DNA of 64,000 nt from Mucilaginibacter inviolabilis (GTDB taxonomy: Bacteria; Bacteroidota; Bacteroidia; Sphingobacteriales; Sphingobacteriaceae): assembly GCF_011089895.1 (NCBI RefSeq), contig NZ_JAANAT010000002.1, positions 248,001 through 312,000 on the forward strand, given 5' to 3'. Of the stretch, positions 24,776 to 33,275 are shown piece after piece. The number at the start of each line of letters is the position of its first letter. Positions within the stretch are counted from its first letter, which is position 1. Made by a program: the position numbers and the translations under genes. Under the pieces are notes generated by a model, which was given only the letters and a program-made list of their open reading frames with translations, was not told where the DNA came from and made no database searches.

Positions 24776-26059
24776 TTAAATATTTTCAGGGTGATCACTA
24801 TTTTGCCATTCGGAAAGTCTCCGGTAGGCATTTTCGGACATGATGATTCCGTTATCCACTATCACACCGATGGCGATAGCAATACCGGTCAAAGACATTA
24901 AATTGGAGGACAGGCCAAATGCATTCAGCAGTATGAAACTGATGGAAAGCGTGATGGGGATCTGGACAATAATACTTACTGCGCTGCGCCAGTGGAACAG
25001 GAAAATGAGCACCACGATAGAAACCACGATCATTTCTTCTTTTAACTTTCCGGTTACTGTTTGAATGGCCGCTTCTATCAGATCGCTCCGGTCATAAGAA
25101 GTTTTAAATGTGACCCCTTCCGGAAGCCCTTTTTCCACTTCCTTCATTTTGGCTTTTACAGCCTTGATGACCTTATCTGCGCTTTGTCCATACCGCATGA
25201 CCACGATACCGCCTACTATTTCACCTGTACCGTTCTCGTCTACGATCCCAAGCCGGAGGTCTCCGCCCATTTGTACACTGCCTATATCCTTTATCCTGAC
25301 CGGCACCCCGTTGTTCTCGCCTAAAGCAATATTTTCCACATCTTCCTTCGACTTGATATACCCCAGGCCCCGGATGACATAGCCCATATCACTCATTTCA
25401 AATTTCCTTCCCCCTACATCATTGTTATTGGCGCGTACTTTATTCATGACCGTCATGAGGGGTATATTGTAAAACTGGAGTTTTACCGGATCCAAAATGA
25501 TCTGGTATTGTTTTTCAAAACCGCCGAAGGATGCCACTTCTGAAACGCCGGGCACGGTTTGCAAGGCGAACTTGATATACCAGTCCTGCAGCGCACGCTG
25601 TTCTCCAAGATCCATTTTTGGGGCATCAAGGTGATACCAGAAGACGTGGCCTACCCCTGTTCCATCTGGTCCTAAAGCGGGGGTGATCCCCTGGGGCAAA
25701 AGTCGTTGTGCATAATTCAGCCGCTCCAGCACACGGGTGCGCGCCCAGTAAATATCCACATCGTCTTCAAAGATGACATAAACGAAACTCATGCCGAACA
25801 TGGATGTACCCCTGACTGATTTGATATTTGGGATCCCCTGTAAGTTGGATACCAAAGGATAGGTGATCTGGTCCTCTATCAACTGCGGGCTGCGTCCCAT
25901 CCATTCCGTAAAAACGATCACCTGGTTTTCCGATAAGTCCGGTATCGCATCAACCGGATTTTGTTTAACGGCATAAATTCCCCATGCAAAAAGGCCGCCA
26001 GCAAGCAGTAGCACGATAAAGCGGTTTCGTAAAGCAAATTTTATAAGGGCCTGTACCAT
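24776..26059 (-). CDS. cusA: RND heavy-metal pump, N-terminal piece (split CusA)
   Basis: 427 residues: helix 1 (RFIVLLLAGGLFAWGIYAV), the first periplasmic domain (QNPVDAIPDLSENQVIV typical of heavy-metal RND pumps), helices 2-4 with the proton-relay Asp in IGVIVDNGIIMSENAYR (close to the end), then stop after WQNSDHPENI. An intact CusA is about 1040 residues; this plus the next frame sum to that. The start lies only 40 bases after the V-ATPase K gene with no visible terminator between them, so the Cus genes may be read from the V-ATPase transcript. Confidence 0.85.
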   Translation of the reverse strand: MVQALIKFALRNRFIVLLLAGGLFAWGIYAVKQNPVDAIPDLSENQVIVFTEWMGRSPQLIEDQITYPLVSNLQGIPNIKSVRGTSMFGMSFVYVIFEDDVDIYWARTRVLERLNYAQRLLPQGITPALGPDGTGVGHVFWYHLDAPKMDLGEQRALQDWYIKFALQTVPGVSEVASFGGFEKQYQIILDPVKLQFYNIPLMTVMNKVRANNNDVGGRKFEMSDMGYVIRGLGYIKSKEDVENIALGENNGVPVRIKDIGSVQMGGDLRLGIVDENGTGEIVGGIVVMRYGQSADKVIKAVKAKMKEVEKGLPEGVTFKTSYDRSDLIEAAIQTVTGKLKEEMIVVSIVVLIFLFHWRSAVSIIVQIPITLSISFILLNAFGLSSNLMSLTGIAIAIGVIVDNGIIMSENAYRRLSEWQNSDHPENI

Positions 26060-26099
26060 AATTGGGTTGGGTTTAAATGTTAGCTAATATTTTAATAGG

Positions 26100-26549
26100 T
26101 TATATTTTATTACTGATCAAAAAGGCCGCGGCAAATGCCAGGATGGAATACAGTTCAGGGAATACCGCCAATATCATTGTTTTGCCAAAAACATCGTTGC
26201 CCGACGCAATTTCTGCTATACCGTTAGCACAGATCTGCCCCTGCCTGATCGCCGCATAGGTCGCGACAACGAATATTAATCCGGCGCCAAACACCGCTGT
26301 GGCAGCAAAAGGTGTTATGGCCGGTGTAAACACCGCCTTCGAATAAAAGATAAAAAATGCTGCAAACCCGAACAGGCCATGTGTCCCCGAAAGGGCGCTT
26401 AGCAACATATAATTCCCAAATGCATCGGGTCTTTTTTTTAAGGCCCCGATAGTGGCGTTCGAGCCGATGGAAACGCCTATCGCACTTCCTATACCTGGCA
26501 GGATGATCATGAGCGCGAGTCCTGTATATGCTATTAATAAATTTGTCAT
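26100..26549 (-). CDS. atpK: V-type ATPase subunit K (proteolipid ring)
   Basis: 149 residues from the ATG at 26549 (MTNLLIAYTGLALMIILPG); the frame is open further upstream into subunit I but that overlap is not coding for this protein. Two hairpins make four helices. Ion ligands: SGTHGLFGF in helix 2, IRQGQICANGI in helix 3 and the essential Glu in VFPELYSI in helix 4. Thr, Gln and Glu match the Na+ site pattern of Enterococcus NtpK, with His in place of one Gln, so Na+ or H+ coupling is open. Forms the rotating membrane ring. Last V-ATPase gene before cusA. Confidence 0.9.
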   Translation of the reverse strand: MTNLLIAYTGLALMIILPGIGSAIGVSIGSNATIGALKKRPDAFGNYMLLSALSGTHGLFGFAAFFIFYSKAVFTPAITPFAATAVFGAGLIFVVATYAAIRQGQICANGIAEIASGNDVFGKTMILAVFPELYSILAFAAAFLISNKI

Positions 26550-26562
26550 AATGATTATTTTT

Positions 26563-28032
26563 TTAGTTTGAAATAGTTGCAAATGGTTTATAAGGATTTC
26601 CGCCCCCGGTAAATCCCGCATTCTTGTAAAATTCCACAAACGTGAGCCTCATGGTGTGCACAAAGGCACCCAGCGAAGCCACGAAGAGGTTTAACGTATG
26701 GCCAAAAATCAGTACGATAAGAAAAAGCACGGGGCCGATGTAGGATACTTTTTCGATCTGCCAGGCAATACTATTGATCACCAGGCCAAGTATGGCGCTT
26801 GAAACGCCCAGTGCGAAAAGACGGATATAAGAAAGCACATCCCCCATGAGGCCGGTGATGCCGAACAATTCCCAAATGCCGCTGCCGATCCCTTTGAAAA
26901 AACCCGCGTCGGGGTCCGCAAAAAATATGATCAGGCCCAGCCCGATAAAGATGTCAACGTGGGCATACATGGGGAGTATCTTGAAATAAAACATGTTGAG
27001 TATATGCAGGATGATCATGATCCAGCCCACCTGGGGAAGGCCATACCTGAAACCGAATTTTACCATCTTATTGATTCCCTGTAAGGTCATGCCGAATAAG
27101 ATCTGCACAAAACCGATGGCGATGGCAAGGGTAAAAATCTGCTTATCTTTCAGGAATACATTTTTTAAAAAAGAAAGCCCCGGTAATTCGGCAATTGAAA
27201 AGCCGAAAATGTTTCCCGTAATCAGCCCGAAGCAAAAGGTAATGCCGCCAAGCAGCTGCACCAGCGTAAGGTATGACCGTTTGATCTTCGGTTTCCCCAA
27301 AATCTTCATAAGTGTTGCGCCAATAAGCAGGAGCAGGCCATAACCCGCATCGTTCATACCGAAACCGAAGAACAAAGCAAAAAACGGGGCAAAGAAAACG
27401 GTGAGGTCTAAATCATTGTAGGTTGGCAGTGAAAACAAACTTCCTATCGGTTCAAACAGGCGGGTGAACCAGTTGTTATGCAGCAGGATCGGCGGATTGT
27501 CAGCAAAAAGCGCCCGCTTCTCTATATACACAATGCCTTTGCTTGCGAGAAATGCAGAAAATCGCTTTTCCTCCGGTCTCGGAACGAAGCCTTCCAATAT
27601 GCTGATCGTTCCGTCGGCTGCCTGCTGCGTATTTTTCATCATTCGGTTTAACTCGTAAACCGCCTCCAGTTCGGCTTTTCTTTTTTCCAGCAAGGACATC
27701 CAGGCAGCTGCAGATTGTTCCAGGTTTGTTTTCACTTCTTCATTTACCTCTGTCCCTGATTTTTCCTTCGCTTGTTTCACCTGCTCCAGAATTTCATCAA
27801 CCGTTTTATTCGCGTCAGTTGACGGACTATCCGTGTCCTTCTTAAATGGGAGAAGAAAAGCTATGGCCTCATTGACTGCCGTTATCATTTGAAGCTGGTC
27901 AGTTTGCGCGGCATCAGTTCCTTTTGTTCTTTCGGCTACGTGGAAAACGCCTATACCTTTAAGTTCCTCCAAAAAAGCATCATATTCCCTATGGAAAATA
28001 AGCATTGAAAATTTATACATCGGTACGATCAT
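26563..28032 (-). CDS. atpI: V-type ATPase subunit I (stator, ion channel)
   Basis: 489 residues, shorter than the 600-650 usual for the family, mainly because the N-terminal cytoplasmic arm (1-200) is reduced. The C-terminal half has about seven helices with GFGMNDAGYGLLLLIGA, DVLSYIRLFALGVSSA (the channel Arg in YIRLFALG) and a final FVHTMRLTFVEFYKN. The subunit forms the stationary half channel against ring K. It lies 13 bases after subunit D and 13 before K. Confidence 0.92.
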   Translation of the reverse strand: MIVPMYKFSMLIFHREYDAFLEELKGIGVFHVAERTKGTDAAQTDQLQMITAVNEAIAFLLPFKKDTDSPSTDANKTVDEILEQVKQAKEKSGTEVNEEVKTNLEQSAAAWMSLLEKRKAELEAVYELNRMMKNTQQAADGTISILEGFVPRPEEKRFSAFLASKGIVYIEKRALFADNPPILLHNNWFTRLFEPIGSLFSLPTYNDLDLTVFFAPFFALFFGFGMNDAGYGLLLLIGATLMKILGKPKIKRSYLTLVQLLGGITFCFGLITGNIFGFSIAELPGLSFLKNVFLKDKQIFTLAIAIGFVQILFGMTLQGINKMVKFGFRYGLPQVGWIMIILHILNMFYFKILPMYAHVDIFIGLGLIIFFADPDAGFFKGIGSGIWELFGITGLMGDVLSYIRLFALGVSSAILGLVINSIAWQIEKVSYIGPVLFLIVLIFGHTLNLFVASLGAFVHTMRLTFVEFYKNAGFTGGGNPYKPFATISN

Positions 28033-28045
28033 GGCTTCCGTTTAT

Positions 28046-28636
28046 TTAAATGGCTAAAATTCTTTTCTTCATAATTTTTTGGGTGGCTTTTCCCAAACTT
28101 TCTTCATCATTCATAAACTTTTTAATCTTTGAAATGGCGATCAGGTACCCGGGTACCTGTACTTTTTCATAAAGGTTAACTTTCTGGGTAGTTTTTTTCC
28201 TGGCCGTGTTCAATGATTCCGTTTTGATCACCAGCAGTTGTTTTTCGATGGAAAGGCGCAGCAGGTCGCAGAGCAGCGCAATGCCATCAGAAACCCAAAA
28301 CGGTTGATTGAACAGTACAAGCGGTTTGATTTCAAATACGACATCGTCGAATTGCTGTACCTTTACCCCGGCAATATTTTTCAGACTTGTCTTAATTTCT
28401 TTCACGCTCATTACATCCTGCGGAAATTCCTGCCATAGCCTATTCATATATTCGTATTGGTTTATTTTATTCAAAATGGTCGTTTCGAGGGCTGTCGTCT
28501 CTCTTTTTGCTTTTTCCGCTTCGGCGTGCAATACCATCTCCTTATACCTGATCACGGGGAGGGCGTCCAAACGAACTTTCAATTGCTTTTGCATATCCTG
28601 CAATGAAATTTTATTATATTGAAATTTTATTGCCAT
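28046..28636 (-). CDS. atpD: V-type ATPase subunit D (central stalk)
   Basis: 196 residues, almost entirely two long helices: N-terminal (YNKISLQDMQKQLKVRLDAL) and C-terminal (about 145-196, with NLYEKVQVPGYLIAISKIKKF). This coiled-coil hairpin is the rotating shaft inside the A3B3 head. Overlaps the end of atpB by 10 bases. No separate subunit F, its usual partner, is found in the operon. Confidence 0.9.
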   Translation of the reverse strand: MAIKFQYNKISLQDMQKQLKVRLDALPVIRYKEMVLHAEAEKAKRETTALETTILNKINQYEYMNRLWQEFPQDVMSVKEIKTSLKNIAGVKVQQFDDVVFEIKPLVLFNQPFWVSDGIALLCDLLRLSIEKQLLVIKTESLNTARKKTTQKVNLYEKVQVPGYLIAISKIKKFMNDEESLGKATQKIMKKRILAI

Positions 28637-30048
28637 TTTGCTGCTATCTTATTCCTTTGTTTAAATGAGGTGTCTGCCAGCATTACGTTTTCGTCTGTTA
28701 GGACATCGTCTTCACCTTCCGGCTCTGTCGCTTTTTCCCAATATTCCTCCATATATTTCTCGCGGATGCCGAGTTCTTCGGGCTGAAAATGCTTTCGGAA
28801 AAGGCTCCAGCTGATATCCAGCATCCGGGTAATATCGATGTTGACGTCAATGGCGAGTAATTTCTGCGCGTACTGTTTTGCAAATGCCAGGGTGCGTTTA
28901 TCGTAGTCGCTCAGGTCAAAACCATTTTCCAGTTTTGTTTTGGCGTTGGCCGCGTCAGCATACAGGCGAATAGCTGCATTCATCACCTGCGGGTGATCTT
29001 CCCTCGTCTTTTTGCCGATCACGAGCTGTTTCAATCTGGATAAGCTGCGGAAAGGATCGATAATAACTTTTCCTATCTCGGTGTCCCTTCGTAAAAATAG
29101 TTGTCCTTCGGTGATATAACCGGTATTGTCCGGAATGGCATGGGTAATATCGCCCTCTGAAATAGTCGTTACAGAAATGATCGTAATGGAACCGCCCGAC
29201 GGAAGCTGCAGCGATTTCTCGTAGATCTTTGCAAGGTCGCTGTACAATGAACCTGGCATGCTGTCCTTTGAAGGGATCTGGTCCATGCGATTAGAGACGA
29301 TGCTCAGCGCATCGCAGTATAAAGTCATGTCGGTGAGTAATACCAGCACCTTTTCATTTTTTTCAATGGCGAAATATTCGGCTGCCGCCAGCGCCATGTC
29401 CGGGATGAGCAGACGCTCCACGGCCGGGGATTCGGTGGTGTTGATAAAGCCGACGATCTTTTCAGGCCTGTCTGTATCGGCAAAGAGGCTCCTGAAATAC
29501 AAATAATCATCATTGGAAAGACCGATGCCGCCCAGAATAATGCGGTCGGCATTGGCGCGGAGCGCCACAAGCGCAATAACAGCATTATAGGGCTGATCGG
29601 AATCAGCAAAAAACGGGATCTTTTGCCCGGCAACCAGGGTGTTGTTAAGGTCAATTCCGGCTATACCGGTTTTAATCATGTCGAACGGCTGCTTCCTTCT
29701 TACAGGGTTTAATGCCGGCCCCCCTGTTTCCACCGCTTTTCCTGCAGGCGCATATTTGCCGTCTATAGGATCGCCGTAGGCATTGAAAAACCTTCCGCCT
29801 AATTCTTCGCTTACCTTTAATGTTGGGGCTGTACCCAAAAAAACGACCTCGGCATCTGTGCGGATCCCCTCTGTTCCCTCAAATACCTGCAGCGTAACCT
29901 GCTTGCCGGCTATCTTTACGACCTGGGCGGCTTTGCCGTCCACGATGGCCATTTCTTCATAACCTACCCCTGTCGCCTCCAGCGTACAAGTGGCCTTGGT
30001 TAAATGAATAACTTTTGTATGAATTTTTTTAAACAGGGACGCTTTCAT
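28627..30048 (-). CDS. atpB: V-type ATPase subunit B (non-catalytic)
   Basis: 473 residues. It has the nucleotide-binding fold without a Walker A lysine motif, as expected for B, with GVGYEEMAIVDGKAAQVV near the start, the hallmark FFADSDQPYNAVIALVALRA where the P-loop would be, and the later SGSITIISVTTISEGDITHAIPD-like stretch. Forms the A3B3 hexamer with AtpA. Overlaps atpA by 20 bases, suggesting coupled translation for 1:1 supply. Confidence 0.95.
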   Translation of the reverse strand: MKASLFKKIHTKVIHLTKATCTLEATGVGYEEMAIVDGKAAQVVKIAGKQVTLQVFEGTEGIRTDAEVVFLGTAPTLKVSEELGGRFFNAYGDPIDGKYAPAGKAVETGGPALNPVRRKQPFDMIKTGIAGIDLNNTLVAGQKIPFFADSDQPYNAVIALVALRANADRIILGGIGLSNDDYLYFRSLFADTDRPEKIVGFINTTESPAVERLLIPDMALAAAEYFAIEKNEKVLVLLTDMTLYCDALSIVSNRMDQIPSKDSMPGSLYSDLAKIYEKSLQLPSGGSITIISVTTISEGDITHAIPDNTGYITEGQLFLRRDTEIGKVIIDPFRSLSRLKQLVIGKKTREDHPQVMNAAIRLYADAANAKTKLENGFDLSDYDKRTLAFAKQYAQKLLAIDVNIDITRMLDISWSLFRKHFQPEELGIREKYMEEYWEKATEPEGEDDVLTDENVMLADTSFKQRNKIAAKWQ

Positions 30049-31801
30049 TTGTTTTTTTCCTTTGATTTAATAACTCATCCAATTGCCCGTTAAAACCTTT
30101 AAATTCCTCGGATTGGAACAGGGAGTAGTTGATCTGCTTCCATATATTAATGATGGCCCGGAAATAACCGCCTATTTCTTCGTAATCGGAAAACCGGAAC
30201 GATGATTCGCAGATTTCGGCCACTTTTTCCTGCATATATTTCAAGCGGTCAAGCGCGGTAAAGCCGTCTACCGCATCGAAGGCATCCTGTTGCAGAATGA
30301 CAAAATCGATCAACTCCGATTTCCAGAATTTTTCGTGGTAATCGAGGGGAACATTGTCATCGCCGAGGATATTGATCTGTTCCATCGCTTCATGGCCTTT
30401 GAACAGGCGGTCTTTCATTTTTACCACTTCAGCCTTCCAGTTCTGCGAAATGGTTTGCTGCATGTAGCCGATCAATTCAGGATAGTCGAGGAACTTGGAA
30501 TAACTTTCAATAGCATCGATGGCGGGATAACGTTTACTATCTGCGCGCTGCTGCGACAAGGCGTAAAAACTATGCGCCGCTTTTTTTGTCGCTTCCGTTA
30601 CCGGCTCTTTTAAATTCCCGCCCGCCGGGGAGACCGTTCCGATAAATGTAATACTGCCTTCAGCGTCGTTCACCAGTTTTACCTGGCCGGCCCGGGCATA
30701 AAAACCGGAAACAACCGCCGGCAGATCCATCGGAAAGGCATCGGGGCCGGGGAGCTCTTCCATCCGGTTTGACATTTCCCTTAGCGCTTGCGCCCACCTG
30801 GAAGTGGAGTCGGCCAGCACTAAAACTTTTAATCCCATTGCGCGGTAATACTCTGCGATGGTCATCCCGGTGTACACGGAAGCTTCGCGGGATGCCACCG
30901 GCATATTCGAGGTATTGGCGATAATGACGGTTCTGTCAATAAGTTTGCCGCCTGTCTGGGGATCATCCAGCTGGGGAAACTCGGTGAAGATCTCGACAAT
31001 TTCGTTGGCCCGTTCGCCGCACGCGATCATGACAACGACATCCGCTTTCGCCTGCCGGGCGATGGCATGCTGCAATACCGTCTTCCCGCTGCCGAACGGG
31101 CCCGGAATAAACCCTGTTCCGCCCTCTGCCAATGGGTTCATCATATCGATGATCCTGATGCCGGTTTCCAACAATTTATAGGGGCGGACTTTTTCCTTAT
31201 ATCCTTTCAGCGGCCTGATAACCGGCCATTTCTGCACCATTGTTACCGCAGTTTCATTTCCGTCCTTATCTGCGATCACAGCGACGGTATCCGTTATTTT
31301 ATACCGCCCCTTCTCAGCCACTTTCTTTACGGTGTATTCGCCTTCGAGCAGGAACGGAACCATGATCTTATGCGGGATATTTTTTTCTTTTACTTCACCG
31401 ATCCAGCTGCCTGCCCTAACGGTTTCCGCAATTTTTGTGATCGGGGTGAAATCCCATTCGCTGTCCTTATCCAATGCATCGGTATAGGTGCCCCTGGTAA
31501 GAAAAACAGTTTCGATCTTATCCAGATCATTTTGCAGCCCGTCATATTTTTTTGTAAGGATGCCGGGGCCCAGATCTGCTTCCAGCAGATGGCCCTGGAA
31601 AATCGCCTCATCACCAACTTTTAAGCCCCGCGTGCTTTCGAACGCCTGCACATAAGCATCTTTGCCGACCACCTTAATCACTTCTGCCTTAAGGAATATT
31701 TGGCCAAGACGGATCATGCAGATCTCATTCTGCATAACCGTTTCATCCGCTGAAACGATGACCAAATTTGAAACGATTGCTTTTACTTTTCCGGTGCGCA
31801 T
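30029..31801 (-). CDS. atpA: V-type ATPase subunit A (catalytic)
   Basis: 590 residues. Walker A GPFGSGKT at 234-241; the catalytic Glu follows in CGERANEIVEI; the non-homologous insert characteristic of V/A-type A subunits lies at about 110-190. The arginine-rich DSTSRWAQALREMSNRMEELPG region is intact. Hydrolyses ATP to pump H+ or Na+, or could run as a synthase. Placed between DUF2764 and atpB with a one-base gap to the former. Confidence 0.97.
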   Translation of the reverse strand: MRTGKVKAIVSNLVIVSADETVMQNEICMIRLGQIFLKAEVIKVVGKDAYVQAFESTRGLKVGDEAIFQGHLLEADLGPGILTKKYDGLQNDLDKIETVFLTRGTYTDALDKDSEWDFTPITKIAETVRAGSWIGEVKEKNIPHKIMVPFLLEGEYTVKKVAEKGRYKITDTVAVIADKDGNETAVTMVQKWPVIRPLKGYKEKVRPYKLLETGIRIIDMMNPLAEGGTGFIPGPFGSGKTVLQHAIARQAKADVVVMIACGERANEIVEIFTEFPQLDDPQTGGKLIDRTVIIANTSNMPVASREASVYTGMTIAEYYRAMGLKVLVLADSTSRWAQALREMSNRMEELPGPDAFPMDLPAVVSGFYARAGQVKLVNDAEGSITFIGTVSPAGGNLKEPVTEATKKAAHSFYALSQQRADSKRYPAIDAIESYSKFLDYPELIGYMQQTISQNWKAEVVKMKDRLFKGHEAMEQINILGDDNVPLDYHEKFWKSELIDFVILQQDAFDAVDGFTALDRLKYMQEKVAEICESSFRFSDYEEIGGYFRAIINIWKQINYSLFQSEEFKGFNGQLDELLNQRKKTNESVPV

Positions 31802-31802
31802 C

Positions 31803-32633
31803 TTATTGTATATTTACTGTTTCGGGCATTTCAATTTTTTCGAGGTAGGTGCTTAATATGGACGGAAGAAAGGTTGCTTCATTATCATGCTTCAGCTTCG
31901 CCCATCGTTCAACTATCAGGAGTTTAATAAGGAAACTCATGACGGCTTCCACGGTGAAATAGTTAAAAAAGGTCATTTCTTCGAGCTTCCTCCATCTCAG
32001 CAAATCAATTTTTCTTTCCTGTTCAACGATATTTCCTGTTTCAATAATTTTAGAAAGGCCGCTCATAAAATCGATAGCCGATTCCGTGCTGAGATCAACC
32101 GATGGGTTTTGTTTCATTATTGCTGCCATTTCATTCGCTTCCATTAAGAATTCGGCAAATGGAAGTTGCTGCTTACGGTTCTTCATTAAAAGCAGCAGGT
32201 TTTTCAGGTTCAGTTCAAATTCCATCCACCGGTTAAGAAACCCGTTCCCCGAGTTCATGGCTTCCCTGAAATAGGCTTCGGTGAGCCTGGCTTCCCATAC
32301 GGTTTCGCTGAAACGGTTCTTATTTTCGCCGAAAGCGGAAATAAACCTGTTCATATAATCCGGTAAAGCCCCATCTCCCGCAATTCCCTTTTTTAGCTCC
32401 TGGAGTGAATAGCACCCACCCGATGGTGTCGTCTCCTTTTTCCCGAGCAGTATATCGAGGAGGTTGCGGTTGTCGTTTGGATAATACAGGTAGCAGAGCA
32501 GTCTGAAATCATTTTCGCCTACCTGGTCTTTATGCTCATCCAAAAATGTTTTCGCAGAAAAAGGCAAATGCGCATCTTCCACAGAAATGTCCGGCAGGCC
32601 GGAGATCAGATAAAAATAATGCTGCTCAGACAT
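31803..32633 (-). CDS. V-type ATPase-associated DUF2764 protein
   Basis: 276 residues starting at the ATG 32633 (MSEQHYFYLISGLPDISVED); an upstream in-frame start would read through the atpE coding region. The family is found in Bacteroidota and spirochaete V-ATPase operons between E and A, where subunit C (AC39) would be expected, and is mostly helical. It is thought to take the C-type place connecting stalk to ring, but this is inference from position. Overlaps atpE by 8 bases. Confidence 0.82.
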   Translation of the reverse strand: MSEQHYFYLISGLPDISVEDAHLPFSAKTFLDEHKDQVGENDFRLLCYLYYPNDNRNLLDILLGKKETTPSGGCYSLQELKKGIAGDGALPDYMNRFISAFGENKNRFSETVWEARLTEAYFREAMNSGNGFLNRWMEFELNLKNLLLLMKNRKQQLPFAEFLMEANEMAAIMKQNPSVDLSTESAIDFMSGLSKIIETGNIVEQERKIDLLRWRKLEEMTFFNYFTVEAVMSFLIKLLIVERWAKLKHDNEATFLPSILSTYLEKIEMPETVNIQ

Positions 32634-33273
32634 GTTCGTTTTCTTTTGTACCGTAAATCCATTCCAATGTGCCCTTACGCAAATACCCCTTGAAGAATTC
32701 CTCAAACTCTCCGCCGGAAAAATCCACGTAGTAATCTTCATTTTTTACACCGATCTTAAAGCCGCTTTTAATTTTATTGTCAATTGTAATATCGACCCCG
32801 GCGCTTAATTCTTTTTTGATCCGCTGCTCAAAAAATTCCTTCAGCCGCGCTTCGTCATCCTGATTTAACAGCAATTCAAATTGGAATTGATCATCTGCGG
32901 GTTCCCACTTCCGAAGCACCTCGGAAATGATTTTTTGCAGGAATTCTTTTTCCGCCAAAGCATCATTGATCTCGCGGACGCTTGTCTTTTTGGTGATGAC
33001 CGCGGCGAGTTCCGTTTTGACGGCGCTAATGGTTTGACTGGCGACAGCCTTCAGCTCGCTTTTTAAATTTTGACTGATCCGGTTAGTCTCAGCCAATGAC
33101 CGTTCTTCCAGCCTGGCGATCTGTTGCTCCGCTTTTTTAAGCAGTTCTTCCGCCTGCCGTTTTGCAGCTTCAATGATTTGCTCTGCTTCATCCTTTGCCT
33201 TTTTAACCCCTTCCTGATAGACTTTTTCGACAAGCGGCTTCAGGTCTGCATTCAGGTAATCATTCGTCTCCAT
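32626..33273 (-). CDS. atpE: V-type ATPase subunit E (peripheral stalk)
   Basis: 215 residues. A long N-terminal helix with heptad spacing (AKDEAEQIIEAAKRQAEELL, about 24-43, continuing to about 75) and a C-terminal globular part ending in SGGEFEEFFKGYLRKGTLEW. The peripheral stalk holds the A3B3 head still. Subunit G/H, its usual coiled-coil partner, is not seen. Begins two bases after the GH13 gene ends, so the amylase and the ATPase share a transcript. Confidence 0.9.
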   Translation of the reverse strand: METNDYLNADLKPLVEKVYQEGVKKAKDEAEQIIEAAKRQAEELLKKAEQQIARLEERSLAETNRISQNLKSELKAVASQTISAVKTELAAVITKKTSVREINDALAEKEFLQKIISEVLRKWEPADDQFQFELLLNQDDEARLKEFFEQRIKKELSAGVDITIDNKIKSGFKIGVKNEDYYVDFSGGEFEEFFKGYLRKGTLEWIYGTKENEHV

Positions 33274-33275
33274 TT

